Origin: Phycomyces blakesleeanus NRRL 1555(-)
Lineage: Eukaryota > Mucoromycota > Mucoromycetes > Mucorales > Phycomycetaceae
Assembly (NCBI RefSeq): GCF_001638985.1
Contig: NW_017265134.1
Span: 3,393,800-3,457,799 of the forward strand
Length of the DNA: 64,000 bases
Direction: 5' to 3'
Each line of letters begins with the position of its first letter. Position 1 is the first letter of the stretch. The notes below the pieces were generated by a model. It did not search any database, was not told where the DNA came from, and was given only the letters and a program-made list of their open reading frames with translations. Positions 52,528-64,000 of the stretch are shown here, piece after piece. The translations under genes and the position numbers were made by a program.

Positions 52528-53703
52528 CTACCTGTAGTATCCAAAACTAGTCTAGCTTCAGCACCGATAGATCTACAACAGAGTGTAAAGCACTAGGACC
52601 ATAAAAAAATCCAACTTCTTTTCGTTTAGTGGTGTGCTATTGATTGAATAAATTTAACCTTACATCAGCCCATTCTCCACAACGACCTCTTCTTGTTTCT
52701 AGTAGCTTTGGAATACTCCTAAAAAAACAAACAAACAAAACAAATTAGAAAGTGGGACGATCAATATACATATAGATACATAGCTAAAAAAATCGATAGC
52801 TTTTTGAGCTGTCATTTATAGAATATCTTACGTATAACGAGGAAATCGAGTAGTTCTCCGACAGTTTTGACATTTGTAAAGCTCGACTACATTAGCACCA
52901 TCATTTCTTTCTTTTCTATTGGGTGTGTCAGTCCCACTCCCTACAGTACTTCCCTATAAGATAATGATAAAGATAGTTTAATGTCAAAACCATAATATAC
53001 TATAGATATTATCATTCTTGTGTATGTTTCTTTCTTACGTGACAGTGGTCGCAAGGAGGTTGGTCAACCCACGAAAAGAACTCCGTTTTGAACCAATGCA
53101 TCATACTGCGTACAAGCTCATCGTCAACTGTAGTATCTTCAATTTCTTCTGCGGCCTCTTCAGCCTTTTCATAAAGAGTCTGCAGCGGAATATACTCCAA
53201 AGCAAGTTCCTATATCCACCGGGTTGTCCAAAAAATAATAATAACAATAATCATAATAAATATATATAAATATATATATATATATTTGGCTTGGTTCTTT
53301 GGTAAATGACACTTGACAGGATTAGGATTAAACTGGGATGAGCTGATCCAGATTTAAGAGGCAGAAAGGGGAGAAAAAAATAAGGAATTTTTAATATTGT
53401 ACCATAATCTCTGAATCATTGTAGACAAGAGATTGTTGACTTCTGCGCCAAAGGACATTAAGAAAAGGGTTCGTTGTACCAGTGCTAGATCCCGATTGGC
53501 TGGCAACATTCAAATCATTTGACTGGCCAGATTTTTCTAAGCCAGAGAACACCAGTCTGCGTTTCTTGAGAGCCTCTCCCCATAAGGTTGCAATCCTTTT
53601 GGAAATCGATTCAATTTCTCTGGAATCCATAAGATCAAAAAGGTTTATAAAGCGTGACAGAAGGTGAGCGGGAAACTCACTTGCTCAAGTTTGATGGAGT
53701 CAT
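50475..53703 (-). CDS. PNG1: Peptide:N-glycanase (Png1) fused to a C-terminal L-type lectin domain
   Basis: Cytosolic deglycosylase that removes N-glycans from misfolded ER-exported glycoproteins. Thirteen or more short exons join in phase to 619 aa: 53703-53681, 53619-53403, 53209-53039, 52953-52832, 52718-52664, 52592-52532, 52419-52340, 52267-52115, 52028-51875, 51777-51694, 51522-51208, 51115-51079, 51002-50973, 50832-50475. The transglutaminase-like core has paired zinc Cys (PPCDHCH, YKCQNC), catalytic Cys191 ([10 protein letters not shown]), His218 (DHVWTEVY) and Asp235 ([12 protein letters not shown]); these numbers equal those I recall for yeast Png1. The usual Png1 end ([12 protein letters not shown], about 365-375) is not the terminus. 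The frame runs on into a ~245-residue L-type lectin fold: [58 protein letters not shown] and a closing strand. No signal peptide. Confidence 0.92.
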
Positions 53704-53847
53704 GTGTACTCCGATCAAACTGTACAACACAAAAAGAAAAATAAATAAAACTCAGCTTTCAAATGAAAAGAGGTGTGTAATTTCAGGCACAAAAAATAAA
53801 TAAAAATAAAAAAGATCTATGATTTACATTTATAATTCTCTTCCTTT

Positions 53848-53881
<34 letters not shown>

Positions 53882-54290
53882 GCTCTTTTGTTCAGCTTTA
53901 TAGTTATTTTGTTGCTATGGCTGTTGAGTGCTACGTAGTGTAAATAAATAAATAAATATATATATATTGTCATTTGTCTGCATGTTATCGAAAAGAAAGT
54001 ATTCCTTTTCCTAATGGTTGTGTTACAGACAGCAATAAATATCACATGAAGTACGAGTTCAACAAGAAAAAAAAAGCATTCAATTTGAAACAAAACATGA
54101 ACTCCCCCTTGTTAGTTCTATTATCATCTCTTTCCTTCTCTTCTTTAATTAATTAATAAAACTACATGCATAAATATATAGATAAATAAATATAAAGGTA
54201 TGTAATAAACAGGTGTGGATAATAAGCCAAAATCTGGTTGTTGAATATTGAATATTTTGGCTTTGGCTTTGGTTTTGGTTTTTGGTTTGT
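53704..54290. other. Intergenic region upstream of PNG1
   Basis: About 0.6 kb with (TA)n at 53849-53878. It contains the PNG1 promoter and the 3' region of the next leftward gene. ORFs here are translations of A/T runs. Confidence 0.5.
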
Positions 54291-55510
54291 TTAAGGATTG
54301 GCGTCCTGCACGGACCATGCATTGGTTTTCAGTGAATATGTGTATATCTTATTCCAAAATTTAAATAGAGAACAATAGTAAAAAAAAGAGAGGGAAATGA
54401 TAATAATAAGAAGGGTTAATACACCAATTTAAAATAAAATATATTAAATTTAATTACAGTAATTACAGTAATTAAATTAAATTAAATTAAATTAAAATTG
54501 AAATTTATTCAATATATATATATATATATACAACTTACCGTTCTTTTTGGTGGGAATACTGAATGGTCAAAGTGACCAACACGGGTTACCTTGTAAGCCA
54601 AAAGACAGAAATTATCCATGGCAATGTCATGAACGACCTTGATCATTTCCTCAGGTGTGCCGGCAACACCAATTCGAGGACCTTCCTTATCCATCATGCA
54701 ATCTAATGACTGGCACGAGAAAGAAAGGCGGTCGGCCTTGGGTACTTCTCCTTGTGATGGCCAAGTGAAACTTGCTCTGGTTCTATTGCTCATCAGACTC
54801 CATTGTCTACGTCTCTCGGTCTCCCAATAAACTGCAGCCGGTAGTTGATCACTGACTTTAGGTGGTGGAAAACGAGTAACTTGAGTAGGAGACGATGCAA
54901 TGTAAAACTTTCCCGAAAAATGATACTGCTCTTTTGATTTCGGCATCATCCTTAGAATCATCAACATTTGAGAAAAATTAGTGCTTCATATTAGCGGAGT
55001 AAAACAAGGTTGAGAGGATATTATTTTTTTGTATATTGCCAAGCACTTGTTCTTTATTGTTGTTGTTTGATTACCAGCATAATTTTGCTTGAGGATCAGA
55101 TCTAATATCCCCCATAAGACTATTGTTGTTCATCGCGAGCAGAAAAGTAAGGAACCGAGCGTCTTCATCAACAAATGACTGGAACGCTAGAGAATGCATC
55201 GACGTTTCTCCCGAGCGTTTTATATTTGCCATGGTCAAGTAAGCTTTAAAGAAGTATCAATGCATTTTTTTTTAAAAAATAAATAAATAAATAACCAAAA
55301 ATTAAGATTATTATAATAATTTTTGGAAGCCTACAAATAGTCTTTTTTTTTTCATTTTCATGCAAACCAAAATAACTATAGGTATATACCTTTATCAGTA
55401 TTTGGAGGATAGTTAAGAGTATAGCTTGTCCTGAGCGCATAGTGCCATGGTGGTGGGGCTTGCGGATGAAGTGTAGGTGATGTAGGTGATGATGGCAATG
55501 AGAATGACAT
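54291..55510 (-). CDS. Pyridoxamine 5'-phosphate oxidase-like FMN-binding protein (Alr4036 type)
   Basis: Four exons (55510-55390, 55243-55075, 54950-54539, 54347-54291), all in phase, give 252 aa, normal for this family. It has a split-barrel FMN-binding fold. Landmarks in order are WHYALRTSYTLNYPPNTDKAYLTMANI, HSLAFQSF (strand and substrate loop), the phosphate/FMN-binding stretch ending DPQAKLCW, SKEQYHFSGKFYI, then RASFTWPSQGEVPKA. The C-terminal ending AWSVQDANP-stop corresponds to the conserved W-x-x-x-x-x-N-P end of Alr4036-like proteins. The last exon is short (57 nt) and was recovered from its frame and that ending. The substrate is unknown; true PNPO activity should not be assumed. 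It is divergent from SIN3, with 259 bp between start codons. Confidence 0.8.
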
Positions 55511-55769
55511 TGTAGAAAAAAAAAGAAAGAAAAGTTAATGGGTTTAAGAGTATGACCAAATATATATATAATTGACCCAAACCTGCTCATTTTCTCTCTC
55601 TCTCTTTTTAACCATGAAAAGTGGCTTGATTGGTTTAAATCACCGCTATGCTGAGGAGGGACAGACAGTAAGAAAAAAAAACCAACCAACTCAAGTTGAA
55701 GTGAACCCCTCTTTCCTCCCTTTTTTTTCCCCGCCCCGCCTTCTCCGTCACCCCACGTAGACTTCCTTA
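55511..55769. promoter_or_regulatory. Divergent promoter between the FMN-binding protein gene and SIN3
   Basis: Only 259 bp separate the two start codons. It holds CT-rich stretches on both strands (about 55590-55608 and 55700-55745) and a TATATATATAA run at 55560-55570. It must serve both genes unless transcription starts lie in neighbouring genes. Confidence 0.55.
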
Positions 55770-58700
55770 ATGACAAGCTCTAGCCAGCTGCCATTAGCCA
55801 ACAATCCGTAAGCAATCACTTTGCTTTTTTCTTTTTCTTTCTTTTATGTTCACTAAGAAAAAAATTAGCTGACGTTCGTTGTTATATAAACTTTACTCTA
55901 GGAGACCCTCGGGGTCTTCTGTTCTTCCTCCGCAGCCCCCGACCTATGCACATCATCTTCCGTCAATACCACCAAAGAAGTCTTCTGTAGCCTCATTTGC
56001 ACTTCCACAACCTAGAGGTGGAGAGCACTTTCACCCTTCTGCTTCTGCTTCTTCCGCTTCTGCGTCTGCTTCTGCTTCACCTTCCTTAACACTCTCATAT
56101 GCTAACGCGTCACCAGCTCATTCGTTTGGAGGCATGGTCGGAATCCAACATTCTTCAGACCACCATCCATCCATGACCACTCCAATGCCGTCCCTACCAC
56201 CTCTCCACCCACTAACTCCTTTTGAACCAATCGGTCCCCCTAGTGTGGTCCGTGCCAGCAGTCCAGCTGCAAATGCATCTCAGTCATCTCACGACTCCAC
56301 ACAGGCAAACTATCGGCCCTTGAATGTGCGGGATGCACTTACTTACCTTGACCTGGTCAAAGTGCGCTTCTCGGATCAACCTGATGTTTACAATCGATTT
56401 CTTGATATTATGAAAGATTTCAAAAGCCAATCGTAAGTATTGATGTGTATAGACTCTATGTTATGTGTTTCTGGGAGTGTGGGAGTATGTGTTAGCGTTG
56501 GGGTTAATTTGCTGTGCGTAAAATACTAAATACTTTTGTAGGATCGATACTCCGGGAGTAATTGAGAGAGTATCAACACTTTTCAAAGGGCACCCAAATC
56601 TAGTATCTGGATTCAATACTTTTCTACCACCGGGTTATCGCATTGAGTGTTCTAAAGATCCTCGTGAGCCAGATTTGATCCATGTCACTACCCCAGGAGG
56701 AATTACAACTACCACTGGTGGTTCGGACTCCCGACATCCAGAAACCACAGAACCTCCTCATGGACCTCTTCTTATGAGTGGACGCACCCCAACCCACAGC
56801 CACATCCACAACACCACCACCACCACCAGCAATAACAACAGCAATAACAACAGCAATAACAACAACAATAGCAGCAACATCAACAGCAGTAGCAGCAATA
56901 ACCTTAGCCATAACCTCAACCTCAATCATAACATCAGCCATAACCTCAACCATAATAACAACAATATTCATAACCTCAACCACAATCACAACCTCAATCA
57001 CAATAGCAATCACAATAACACTAGCTCTATAGCCTATTTTACTCCACCATCAAAACCTCTCCACCAACCTGAACCACCCTTAACCACCAATACAACTCCT
57101 ACAGATCAATCTTCACACAACAATGGAGCTAAAAGGCCTCCAATTGAGTTCAACCATGCCATCAATTATGTGAACAAAATCAAGGTAGTTTTTCTTTTCT
57201 TTATTTATTTAAAGATGAGGATAATACCTATAGTATACTATAGTATAGTACGGTTTTTTCAATTTGCTGATTCTATGTATATAAATATATATAAAATATA
57301 AAAAGAATCGATTTGCAAGCGACCCAGATACATACAAGCAGTTTTTGGAGATACTTCAAATGTATCAAAAGGATGAAAAGGCTATCCAAGATGTAAGCAA
57401 TTCTGTGTTCTTTTGTTTTGTTTTGTGAGTTTGGAGTTTAAAGAATTTCAACCTAACAACTAATCGGCTAATAAACGGGTGTGCTTTAATTTTCATTATT
57501 TATATTTTTTCTTTCTTTTTTTTTGTGGGTGTTTTGTGAATAGGTATATTCTCAGGTGCAGTATCTGTTTAACGGATCTCCTGATCTCCTGCATGAGTTC
57601 AAACTGTTTTTACCTGACGTGTCCGGTCAAAATCCACCAGTTTACGATCGTGGTAACCCAGAAAAATAATAATAGCATATTTGTATATTTGGATTTATAC
57701 AAGCATATATAGACTTAATATTGAAACTATTCCGTATTTTTTTCTTAGGATCCAAGAGAAGCATACTAGGACCACCACAGAATGGTCAAGCTATTCCACC
57801 TGGAAAAAAGAAGAAAATGGCAAGTAAATCAAATCCAATAAAACCAAAACAGACCAAGCGGAAAAAAAGGAACATATACAGCGACTTGCTTAATACTGGG
57901 ATTAAGGCTGAATAATATTTACTAATGGTTGTCTATCTGTTTTGGTGTGTGGGGTGGAAATTTATCAACAGACAAAACGATCAAAACTATTTAATATGAG
58001 AGATAGTGACCAGGAAGTATCCCGACAAGGATCTCAGGGACCTGATATGATTGACAGATACGAATACGCTGGCTCATCAGATCCCAATCGCCCGTCTGTC
58101 TCATCTGAAGACGAGGTTCTGTTTGAGAAGATTCGTAAACACATCGGAAATAAGCCATCCTACGAAGAGTTCCTCAAGACCTTAAATCTCTACAGTCAGC
58201 AGATCGTTGACATGAACACTCTGATTGACCAAGTCCAAGTCTTTTTGGGAAATAACAAGAAGCTTTTTGATGCTTTCAAGTCCATGGTTGGGTATGAGCC
58301 TACAGGTCGTATTCTCACTATACCTCCTACAGTCATTCCAAAACCAGACATAATGCATTGCAAGACTGTAGAAATCAGCCCTAGTTATCGAGCTGTGCCC
58401 AAAAGCGTAAGTAAAGAAAAAAAAAAGCCTCTAAATCGTTTGATGTCTATGGTGGGTGATTGAGACATTTCTTGCTCTCCGATTAGTGGCAGAATCAGCC
58501 TTGTTCTGGAAGAGATCAGTTGTGTTGGGAAGTCTTGAATGATGGATATGTATCCCACCCAATTTGGGCAAGTGAAGATAGTGGATTTGTTACATCCAAG
58601 AAAAATCAATATGAGGAAGCGCTCCATCGTGTGGAAGAAGAACGGTAGGTCTACTAAGAAATATATATTCGTAATAAAATATTGCTTTCTTATAAAAATA

Positions 58701-61555
58701 TACATATAAAGAAGAGTAAATGAGTAGAGGAAAAAAGGGGAGGGGGAGGGGGAGGTTTGAAATTAAACAATGAAACTTATTGTGATGATAGATATGATTA
58801 CGATCTCAATATTGAAGCCAATCACAACGTTATTGCTCTTTTGGAACCCATCGTTGTTCGATTAGAGACAATGACTCCAGAAGAGAAATCTAATCTCCGT
58901 CTAGAGCCTGGCCTAGGTGGACAATCTGTTTCAATATATACCCGGATAATCAAAAAGGTGTATGAAAAAGAGAGGGCGGAGGAGATCATTGAGATGCTTT
59001 ACACAAACCCCGCTCAAGTAGCACCCATTCTTTTAAAACGACTGAAGAAGAAGAACGAAGAATGGATCAAAGCTCAGGTAAAAAAAATCTTGTTGCTGTG
59101 GTTTATATATATATATAACAGATTTGATTTATTTTGTGAAACTTTTACTAGTATGAGTGGAATGGTATTTGGCGTGAACTGGATGCAAAGAACTTTTATA
59201 GGGCACTTGATTACCAAGGAACAACATTTAAGAGTAATGACCGTAAGGTGATTGTGGTAAAGTCTCTTGTTACCGAGATCGAGACGATGCATCACAATCA
59301 ACAGACCGAAAAAAGTACTTTACAGCCCAAATCAAACTATCAGTTTCTGTCAATACTTGATGACCCAGATGTCTTCAAGGACATCACTCGTCTTGTTTTT
59401 ACATTTATTGAAAACCAAGGAGGGTTTACAAACAATGATCGTGAAAAGATCCGAACCTTTATTCAAACTTTTATCCCCATGTTTTTCCATGTGGATGATG
59501 TGATGCCTGAAAAGCAACAAAACTACACCGACGAGGCTGACGATGAGATTGTGTATGAAGAAGATGAAGAGGACGACGACGATGTCAATACGTCCGGCTC
59601 TGAGGACTCAGAAGCTGATGTAGAACGAGAACGAGCCAACTCGCCTAATAACAACTACCAAACCCAACCACCACCACCACAGCCCCCGTCCACTCGCCGA
59701 CGTCATGGAAGAGGGAGTCGCAACCATCAGGAGGACGAGGCAGCAATGGGACTTTTACGTGACGTGCTGACCAAGAACACTGGTTCTCTTACAACCAACG
59801 ATGCAGGAACATCTGCGCATGTTAATGGTAAATTACCCTCTGAATCACCAGATTCTGGACTTGTTTCTGAAGAAAGAATAGTCAAGACAGAAGTCGATGG
59901 AACCGAAGAAGCAACGACTGCATTTCCAAAAGAAGATCCTTCTTCTGCCGAAGCTGAAGAAATATCAGATCGATCCGCATCTCCTCTTGTCACTGCTACT
60001 GCTACTGCTGCCACTACTGCTACTACTGATCAATCAAGCAACCATCAGAGCCACACATTGTTTGCAGCAGCGGCAGCGGCTACTGCGCCAGGAATGCGAA
60101 AAAGAACTGCGTACAATTTTTTTTGTAATTCCAATTTCTATTGTCTATTCAGATTATATGAGGTAAAATCATCATCCAAAATAATAAGAATATTGTATAT
60201 TAAAGAAATTACGAATATATGGTCTTCTTTTTATTATCTTTTGTATGTGTGTATTTATATAGATGCTCTATGAAAGATTATTGAAGATGAAGAAACATAG
60301 TGAAGAGATAAAGGCAAATCCTCGCAAGGGAAAAACATTCAACAAAATGGCACTTGATCTTGGGTTTTACAGTCATCGTTTTGAAGGTATATATTATTAT
60401 TTCTTTGTAGATAGTTATTTGACCGTATGTTATTTATTTATCGGTGTCTTATAAATATACGTTAGATATCGATCTTTCCGGAAGCTATTATGCTGCTCTT
60501 TTGGGCGTCATTGATCGTTTTTTTGAAGGCGAGCTAGACCAGACCTTGTTTGAAGAAAGCGCACGCTATATTTTTGTGACAGAGGCATATACAATGTTTA
60601 CTATCGATAAGCTTGTACTTGCTGTAATAAAGCAGGTAAAATATACATTTATAAAAAAAAAACTTTAAACTAAAAATTTATATGTATATAAATTCTTTTT
60701 CACAAAAAAATTAGATTCAAGCTGTAACTATGGATGTCAAGTCAGTTGAACTTGTCAAATTGTTTCGTAGTGACCAATCTTTAGAAACAGTCTCGCCAAG
60801 AACATTGTCTGTGTATCGTCTTCGAGTAGAAGATGTAATAGGATCTGATGAAAATCTTTACAAAGTCAATTTTGTGAGTTAAAAAAAAAACAAGCGAACC
60901 TAAAGTCCTCAATAATAATAATAATAGTAAGATTTTATAATTTCTAACCGATATTACCTATTAGAACACAGGAGCACATGTTATGACAATTCAACTGTTA
61001 GGAAAAGACGAGTACATGCTTGAACCAACAGCTCAAGACCAATATGAAGATTATGTAGCAAGCTATATGTGCTGGTCCTACAATACAGAGGGAATTGATA
61101 CCGAATCATTGAGACCATCTTTTCTTCAGCGGTAAGCCTGTGCAATTTTTGGATAAGTTCTTGGATAACCTAGTTCATTCCATTTAACTTTTAATATATA
61201 TAGAAATCTAGAAGTCTGTAACATGGATCTTGACAATATCTATGTGCGATCTAAACTTCAGTACAAAATATCCCAAGAATCATACCATATGTTTTACATA
61301 ATTGGCTCCGAAGATCTATTCGTTCGTCCAAATTCAGCTAGGAAACCTGAACAAGAGAAAGAGCAAAAAGATAAAAGCGTAGAAAAATCAATATCAAATA
61401 CACAATTGTCAAAATGGCAAAATTGGCTTCAATCACCTACTACCGGATGGTCCAAAGATATCAGTAATGAGGACGAAAGAATGGAAGTCGAATTAAGAAC
61501 AAAGCAATTGCTAGCTCATGGAATCGATTATGTACCTGAAAGCAATCCTTCATAA
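55770..61555 (+). CDS. SIN3: SIN3 transcriptional corepressor (histone deacetylase scaffold)
   Basis: Scaffold of the Rpd3/Sin3 histone deacetylase complex, nuclear. Fifteen exons in consistent phase give 1446 aa: 55770-55807, 55902-56432, 56542-57184, 57306-57392, 57544-57652, 57749-57819, 57972-58406, 58487-58644, 58792-59077, 59152-60162, 60263-60386, 60466-60635, 60715-60873, 60965-61131, 61204-61555. Three paired amphipathic helix domains: PAH1 ([16 protein letters not shown]), PAH2 ([15 protein letters not shown]), PAH3 ([14 protein letters not shown]). The HDAC-interacting domain follows ([40 protein letters not shown]). An acidic/disordered linker and the Sin3 C-terminal region ([17 protein letters not shown]) complete it. 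A His/Asn/Thr-rich tract is coded near 56800-57020. The intron at 57820-57971 has a GC donor. Confidence 0.95.
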
Positions 61556-61998
61556 AAACCACGTAAATATTATCCTTTATCATTTATCGATTCATTTTTT
61601 TTTACCCTTCCTCAACCTCTATCTTGTTCTTTTTTGTTGCTATTTTCTTCACCTATCTTTTCCCTCTTTTCTTTCATAGCTTGGTTTATATTTTGACTTC
61701 TCTTTCTCTCTACTATTCCTTCGTGTTATTCAAACATTCTACTAAATATTTATATAAATTTTGCATTCATTAACTCTCAAATGGAGTATTCATGTATGTA
61801 TATATATATATATATGTGTGTGTGTGTATGTGTGCATGCTCTCAAGATTACATTTTTGTTGCTGTTACAATTCGAAATCAAATACAAATTATATGGAATT
61901 TAAACCGGTTGGATATTGTATTATTATTTTTATATACATATTTTAAGAAAACAAACTTTTTTTACTCTATAATATTCGTTTTTTATTATTATTTTACA
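61556..61998. other. Convergent 3' intergenic region
   Basis: 443 bp between the stops of SIN3 and the leftward F-box gene. The first part is pyrimidine-rich, followed by (TA)n and (TG)n near 61798-61830. No gene. Confidence 0.6.
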
Positions 61999-63915
61999 TT
62001 AACGTAGTGTTTGCCAATAATCATCTTCTGGAGCACTATTAGTATCCACATAAACTTTACCAATACTTCCACACCGAAAATCGACATAGCCTAGGGGAGT
62101 ATGGGCCTCCAAGGAATTGGACCGCAAAGAAGACGACGGGCTTAACTTTGAATTGATAATACTACTGTATCTATCTTCCAAGCATATAGAGGACAGATAA
62201 TAAAGTACTTGCGCTACTTGTCGGTCACGTAAGATAGAGGCCGTGTGATATTTACCATCCAAAAGCCCAATATCCCAATACATATGATACCACACTGTTC
62301 TAGACAAGTTTGCATAATCCTCATCCTCAATCGCAGTAGGCTGAAGATCGTTATTACCATCATAATGATCAAAGTCTATAACTCCTTCATCTGTAAGGCT
62401 GGTAGGACCTCTAAACCTTTCTGGGGAGATAGATATCAGACGAATCGGTAAACTGAGAGTACTTGGGTGCATAGTAATAAATTTGACACAATGTAGACGA
62501 AGCTCCTCAAAATGAGTGTGGGACATATCGATGGGCATATGATATGGAACTGCGGGCGCTTCTTGATATATAACTGTCCATACAATGCGCATTAGCCTTA
62601 GAGCGGTACATCGACGAGAAATATATCTTAGCACAGTTGTTGAGAGTGTAAGTCTGTTGAATTCTATCAGCCTCAATCCGTGTGCTGGTGGATGTATAGA
62701 AGCCTTCTCACTGAACGTAACACCGCTTTCGGTAATTCTCAGTTTTTCCAAGAAAATGCAGCAATCCAAAATTAAATCCAGTTCAAATTTTGCAGTACTA
62801 CATTTCAAATCTAGCTGTGTGAGCCGTGCGTACTCGTCCAATCCTAGTAAAACTGGCGGCTGATCACTGGAACCGAATTTCCCGGCAATAGATAAACTTT
62901 CGACCGTGGCAGAATAATTTGTCGAGATCATCTTCATCGTTTCGTCAAATACATCCAGGCTTGAATACTTGCTGTTGAATCCAACTTTTATAGAGCGGGA
63001 CGGAATATCAGAAGGTCCAAATAGTGTCCAAAATATTTTATGTAACTCGCCCAGATCTTTGGTATCGATTTGAATGTTTTCCAGCCTCTCAAATACATTA
63101 TAGCATGAGATAAATCTACGCTTTAGTTCTCGTAAATATTGCTCTTCGTGTACCCCAATCTCGGTAACATGGCGAGCTGTCTTTAGTTCAATTGTCTGTA
63201 GATTTGGATATTTCCGAGAAAAGTAACAAAGCCACCGATAGTCTATTCCATGAAGGGTCACAGAAATGCTTTTCAAATCAATTGCTGGCTCACATGTTTC
63301 GATTACCATCAAATCATAACTGGCGAGATGATTGAGAATTACTTTCATTGATAAAACCTCGAGTCGCGGTAAATTTCTGTGGAGGGTTTCGATATCGTTT
63401 AGTTCGAGAATCATCACACCTTGTTGATCATTGAGAGAAATATCCAACTGTCGTAGACAAGGTAGACACGACAGAATATAGAGAAATTCTCTGTTGCCCT
63501 CAAAGAAATCAGGTATACTAATATTTAACTTTAGGGCATCTAGGGATTGCCAAAGACTCCAGTCGACAGATCTTCTGTATTCGAATATGTTTTTGTACGA
63601 TGTCGTAATCTTCAAGTCCCGTAAATACGGAAAGTATTCTTGAAGTATCAAGAGTTGTTCATCATCCATGTCAGTTTTAGTTGCCAAGTCTAATTCACGC
63701 ACAAGATCTCCGTTTTTTATGTAGACATTCTCTTCGATAGGAAGATCATATGTGGTGTTGAGTGTGTCAAGATCTTCCATTCTGAGGACGGACCACAAAG
63801 ACGCTTGGAAAGGCTTACTCCATGCTTTACAAACATGTGTACAAGTTAGCTTGTCTCTTGGTAATAGGTATTTCGCAACATAGGCAAGAATCTCGGTTGG
63901 TAAATCAGGTATCAT
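61999..63915 (-). CDS. F-box protein with leucine-rich-repeat-like C-terminus
   Basis: Single-exon gene of 638 aa from the ATG at 63915. The same frame stays open to an ATG at 63990, but the F-box starts right after 63915. The F-box (residues ~2-40: IPDLPTEILAYVAKYL, CTHVCKAWSKPFQASLW) predicts a substrate receptor of an SCF ubiquitin ligase bound through Skp1. The rest is a long array of irregular leucine-rich stretches (FPYLRDLKI, LPCLRQLDISL, LPRLEVLSMKV, YPNLQTIELK, YARLTQLDLKCS), likely a solenoid for substrate binding; the substrate is unknown. Large families of such proteins are common in early-diverging fungi. The degenerate copy at 28.9-29.7 kb is a relative. Confidence 0.88.
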   Translation of the reverse strand: MIPDLPTEILAYVAKYLLPRDKLTCTHVCKAWSKPFQASLWSVLRMEDLDTLNTTYDLPIEENVYIKNGDLVRELDLATKTDMDDEQLLILQEYFPYLRDLKITTSYKNIFEYRRSVDWSLWQSLDALKLNISIPDFFEGNREFLYILSCLPCLRQLDISLNDQQGVMILELNDIETLHRNLPRLEVLSMKVILNHLASYDLMVIETCEPAIDLKSISVTLHGIDYRWLCYFSRKYPNLQTIELKTARHVTEIGVHEEQYLRELKRRFISCYNVFERLENIQIDTKDLGELHKIFWTLFGPSDIPSRSIKVGFNSKYSSLDVFDETMKMISTNYSATVESLSIAGKFGSSDQPPVLLGLDEYARLTQLDLKCSTAKFELDLILDCCIFLEKLRITESGVTFSEKASIHPPAHGLRLIEFNRLTLSTTVLRYISRRCTALRLMRIVWTVIYQEAPAVPYHMPIDMSHTHFEELRLHCVKFITMHPSTLSLPIRLISISPERFRGPTSLTDEGVIDFDHYDGNNDLQPTAIEDEDYANLSRTVWYHMYWDIGLLDGKYHTASILRDRQVAQVLYYLSSICLEDRYSSIINSKLSPSSSLRSNSLEAHTPLGYVDFRCGSIGKVYVDTNSAPEDDYWQTLR

Positions 63916-64000
63916 TGTTATTAAAAAAATGAAAACAAAAAAATGAAAACAAAAAGAATCGGCAAAAACTTCTTGGCTGAGTCCCAGCAAGAAATTTTTC

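Noticed and set aside
57721..57915. Short ORF as the natural end of SIN3 (stop at 57915)
   Set aside because: PAH3, the HDAC-interacting domain and the C-terminal region continue in phase if the GC-AG intron is used. Termination here would leave them without a start.

Overview
This window looks like nuclear DNA of a filamentous, early-diverging fungus, most likely Mucoromycota (Mucorales-like; the genus is my guess). It is AT-rich. Genes carry many short GT-AG introns of roughly 40-150 nt. Microsatellites are frequent. The gene set is fungal: a myosin-motor chitin synthase, a fungal CHD3/Mit1-type remodeler, SIN3, Png1, GDP-mannose pyrophosphorylase and F-box/leucine-rich proteins. I built exon models by hand from splice signals, reading-frame phase and family conservation. 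Nearly all close to an exact multiple of three.

Layout. 1-7.4 kb is repeat-rich and holds a complete GH47 alpha-mannosidase gene (minus). A 0.34 kb MITE lies against its 3' end. Further on are an inverted-repeat pair that may bound a non-autonomous element, and a broken Tc1/mariner-type transposase preceded by a 21-23 bp degenerate tandem array. 7.9-12.7 kb is a 14-exon SNF2/RING (Uls1-like) translocase (plus). 13.6-15.6 kb is an ankyrin-repeat protein (minus). 17.1-23.9 kb is a class V-type chitin synthase with an N-terminal myosin motor (minus). 25.2-26.8 kb is an MFS sugar transporter (minus). 27-34.5 kb is gene-poor and holds only a decaying F-box gene. 34.6-36.2 kb is GDP-mannose pyrophosphorylase (plus). 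36.9-45.8 kb is a very large PHD/chromodomain/SNF2 remodeler (minus). 48.2-49.4 kb is a small secretory-pathway protein. 50.5-53.7 kb is a peptide:N-glycanase whose C-terminus continues in frame into an L-type lectin domain (minus). 54.3-55.5 kb is an Alr4036-type FMN-binding oxidase-like protein (minus), divergent from SIN3 (55.8-61.6 kb, plus). 62.0-63.9 kb is an intact F-box protein (minus).

How the genes relate. Three genes act on chromatin (Uls1-like, Mit1-like, SIN3). Several act on glycans or the wall (GH47, GDP-mannose synthesis, PNGase-lectin, chitin synthase, sugar uptake). Nothing suggests an operon or a biosynthetic cluster. The most unusual points are the PNGase-lectin fusion, several microexons (7, 14, 14, 15 and 17 nt), a GC-AG intron in SIN3, and the mobile-element remnants in the first 7.4 kb. 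I found no tRNA, rRNA or CRISPR.
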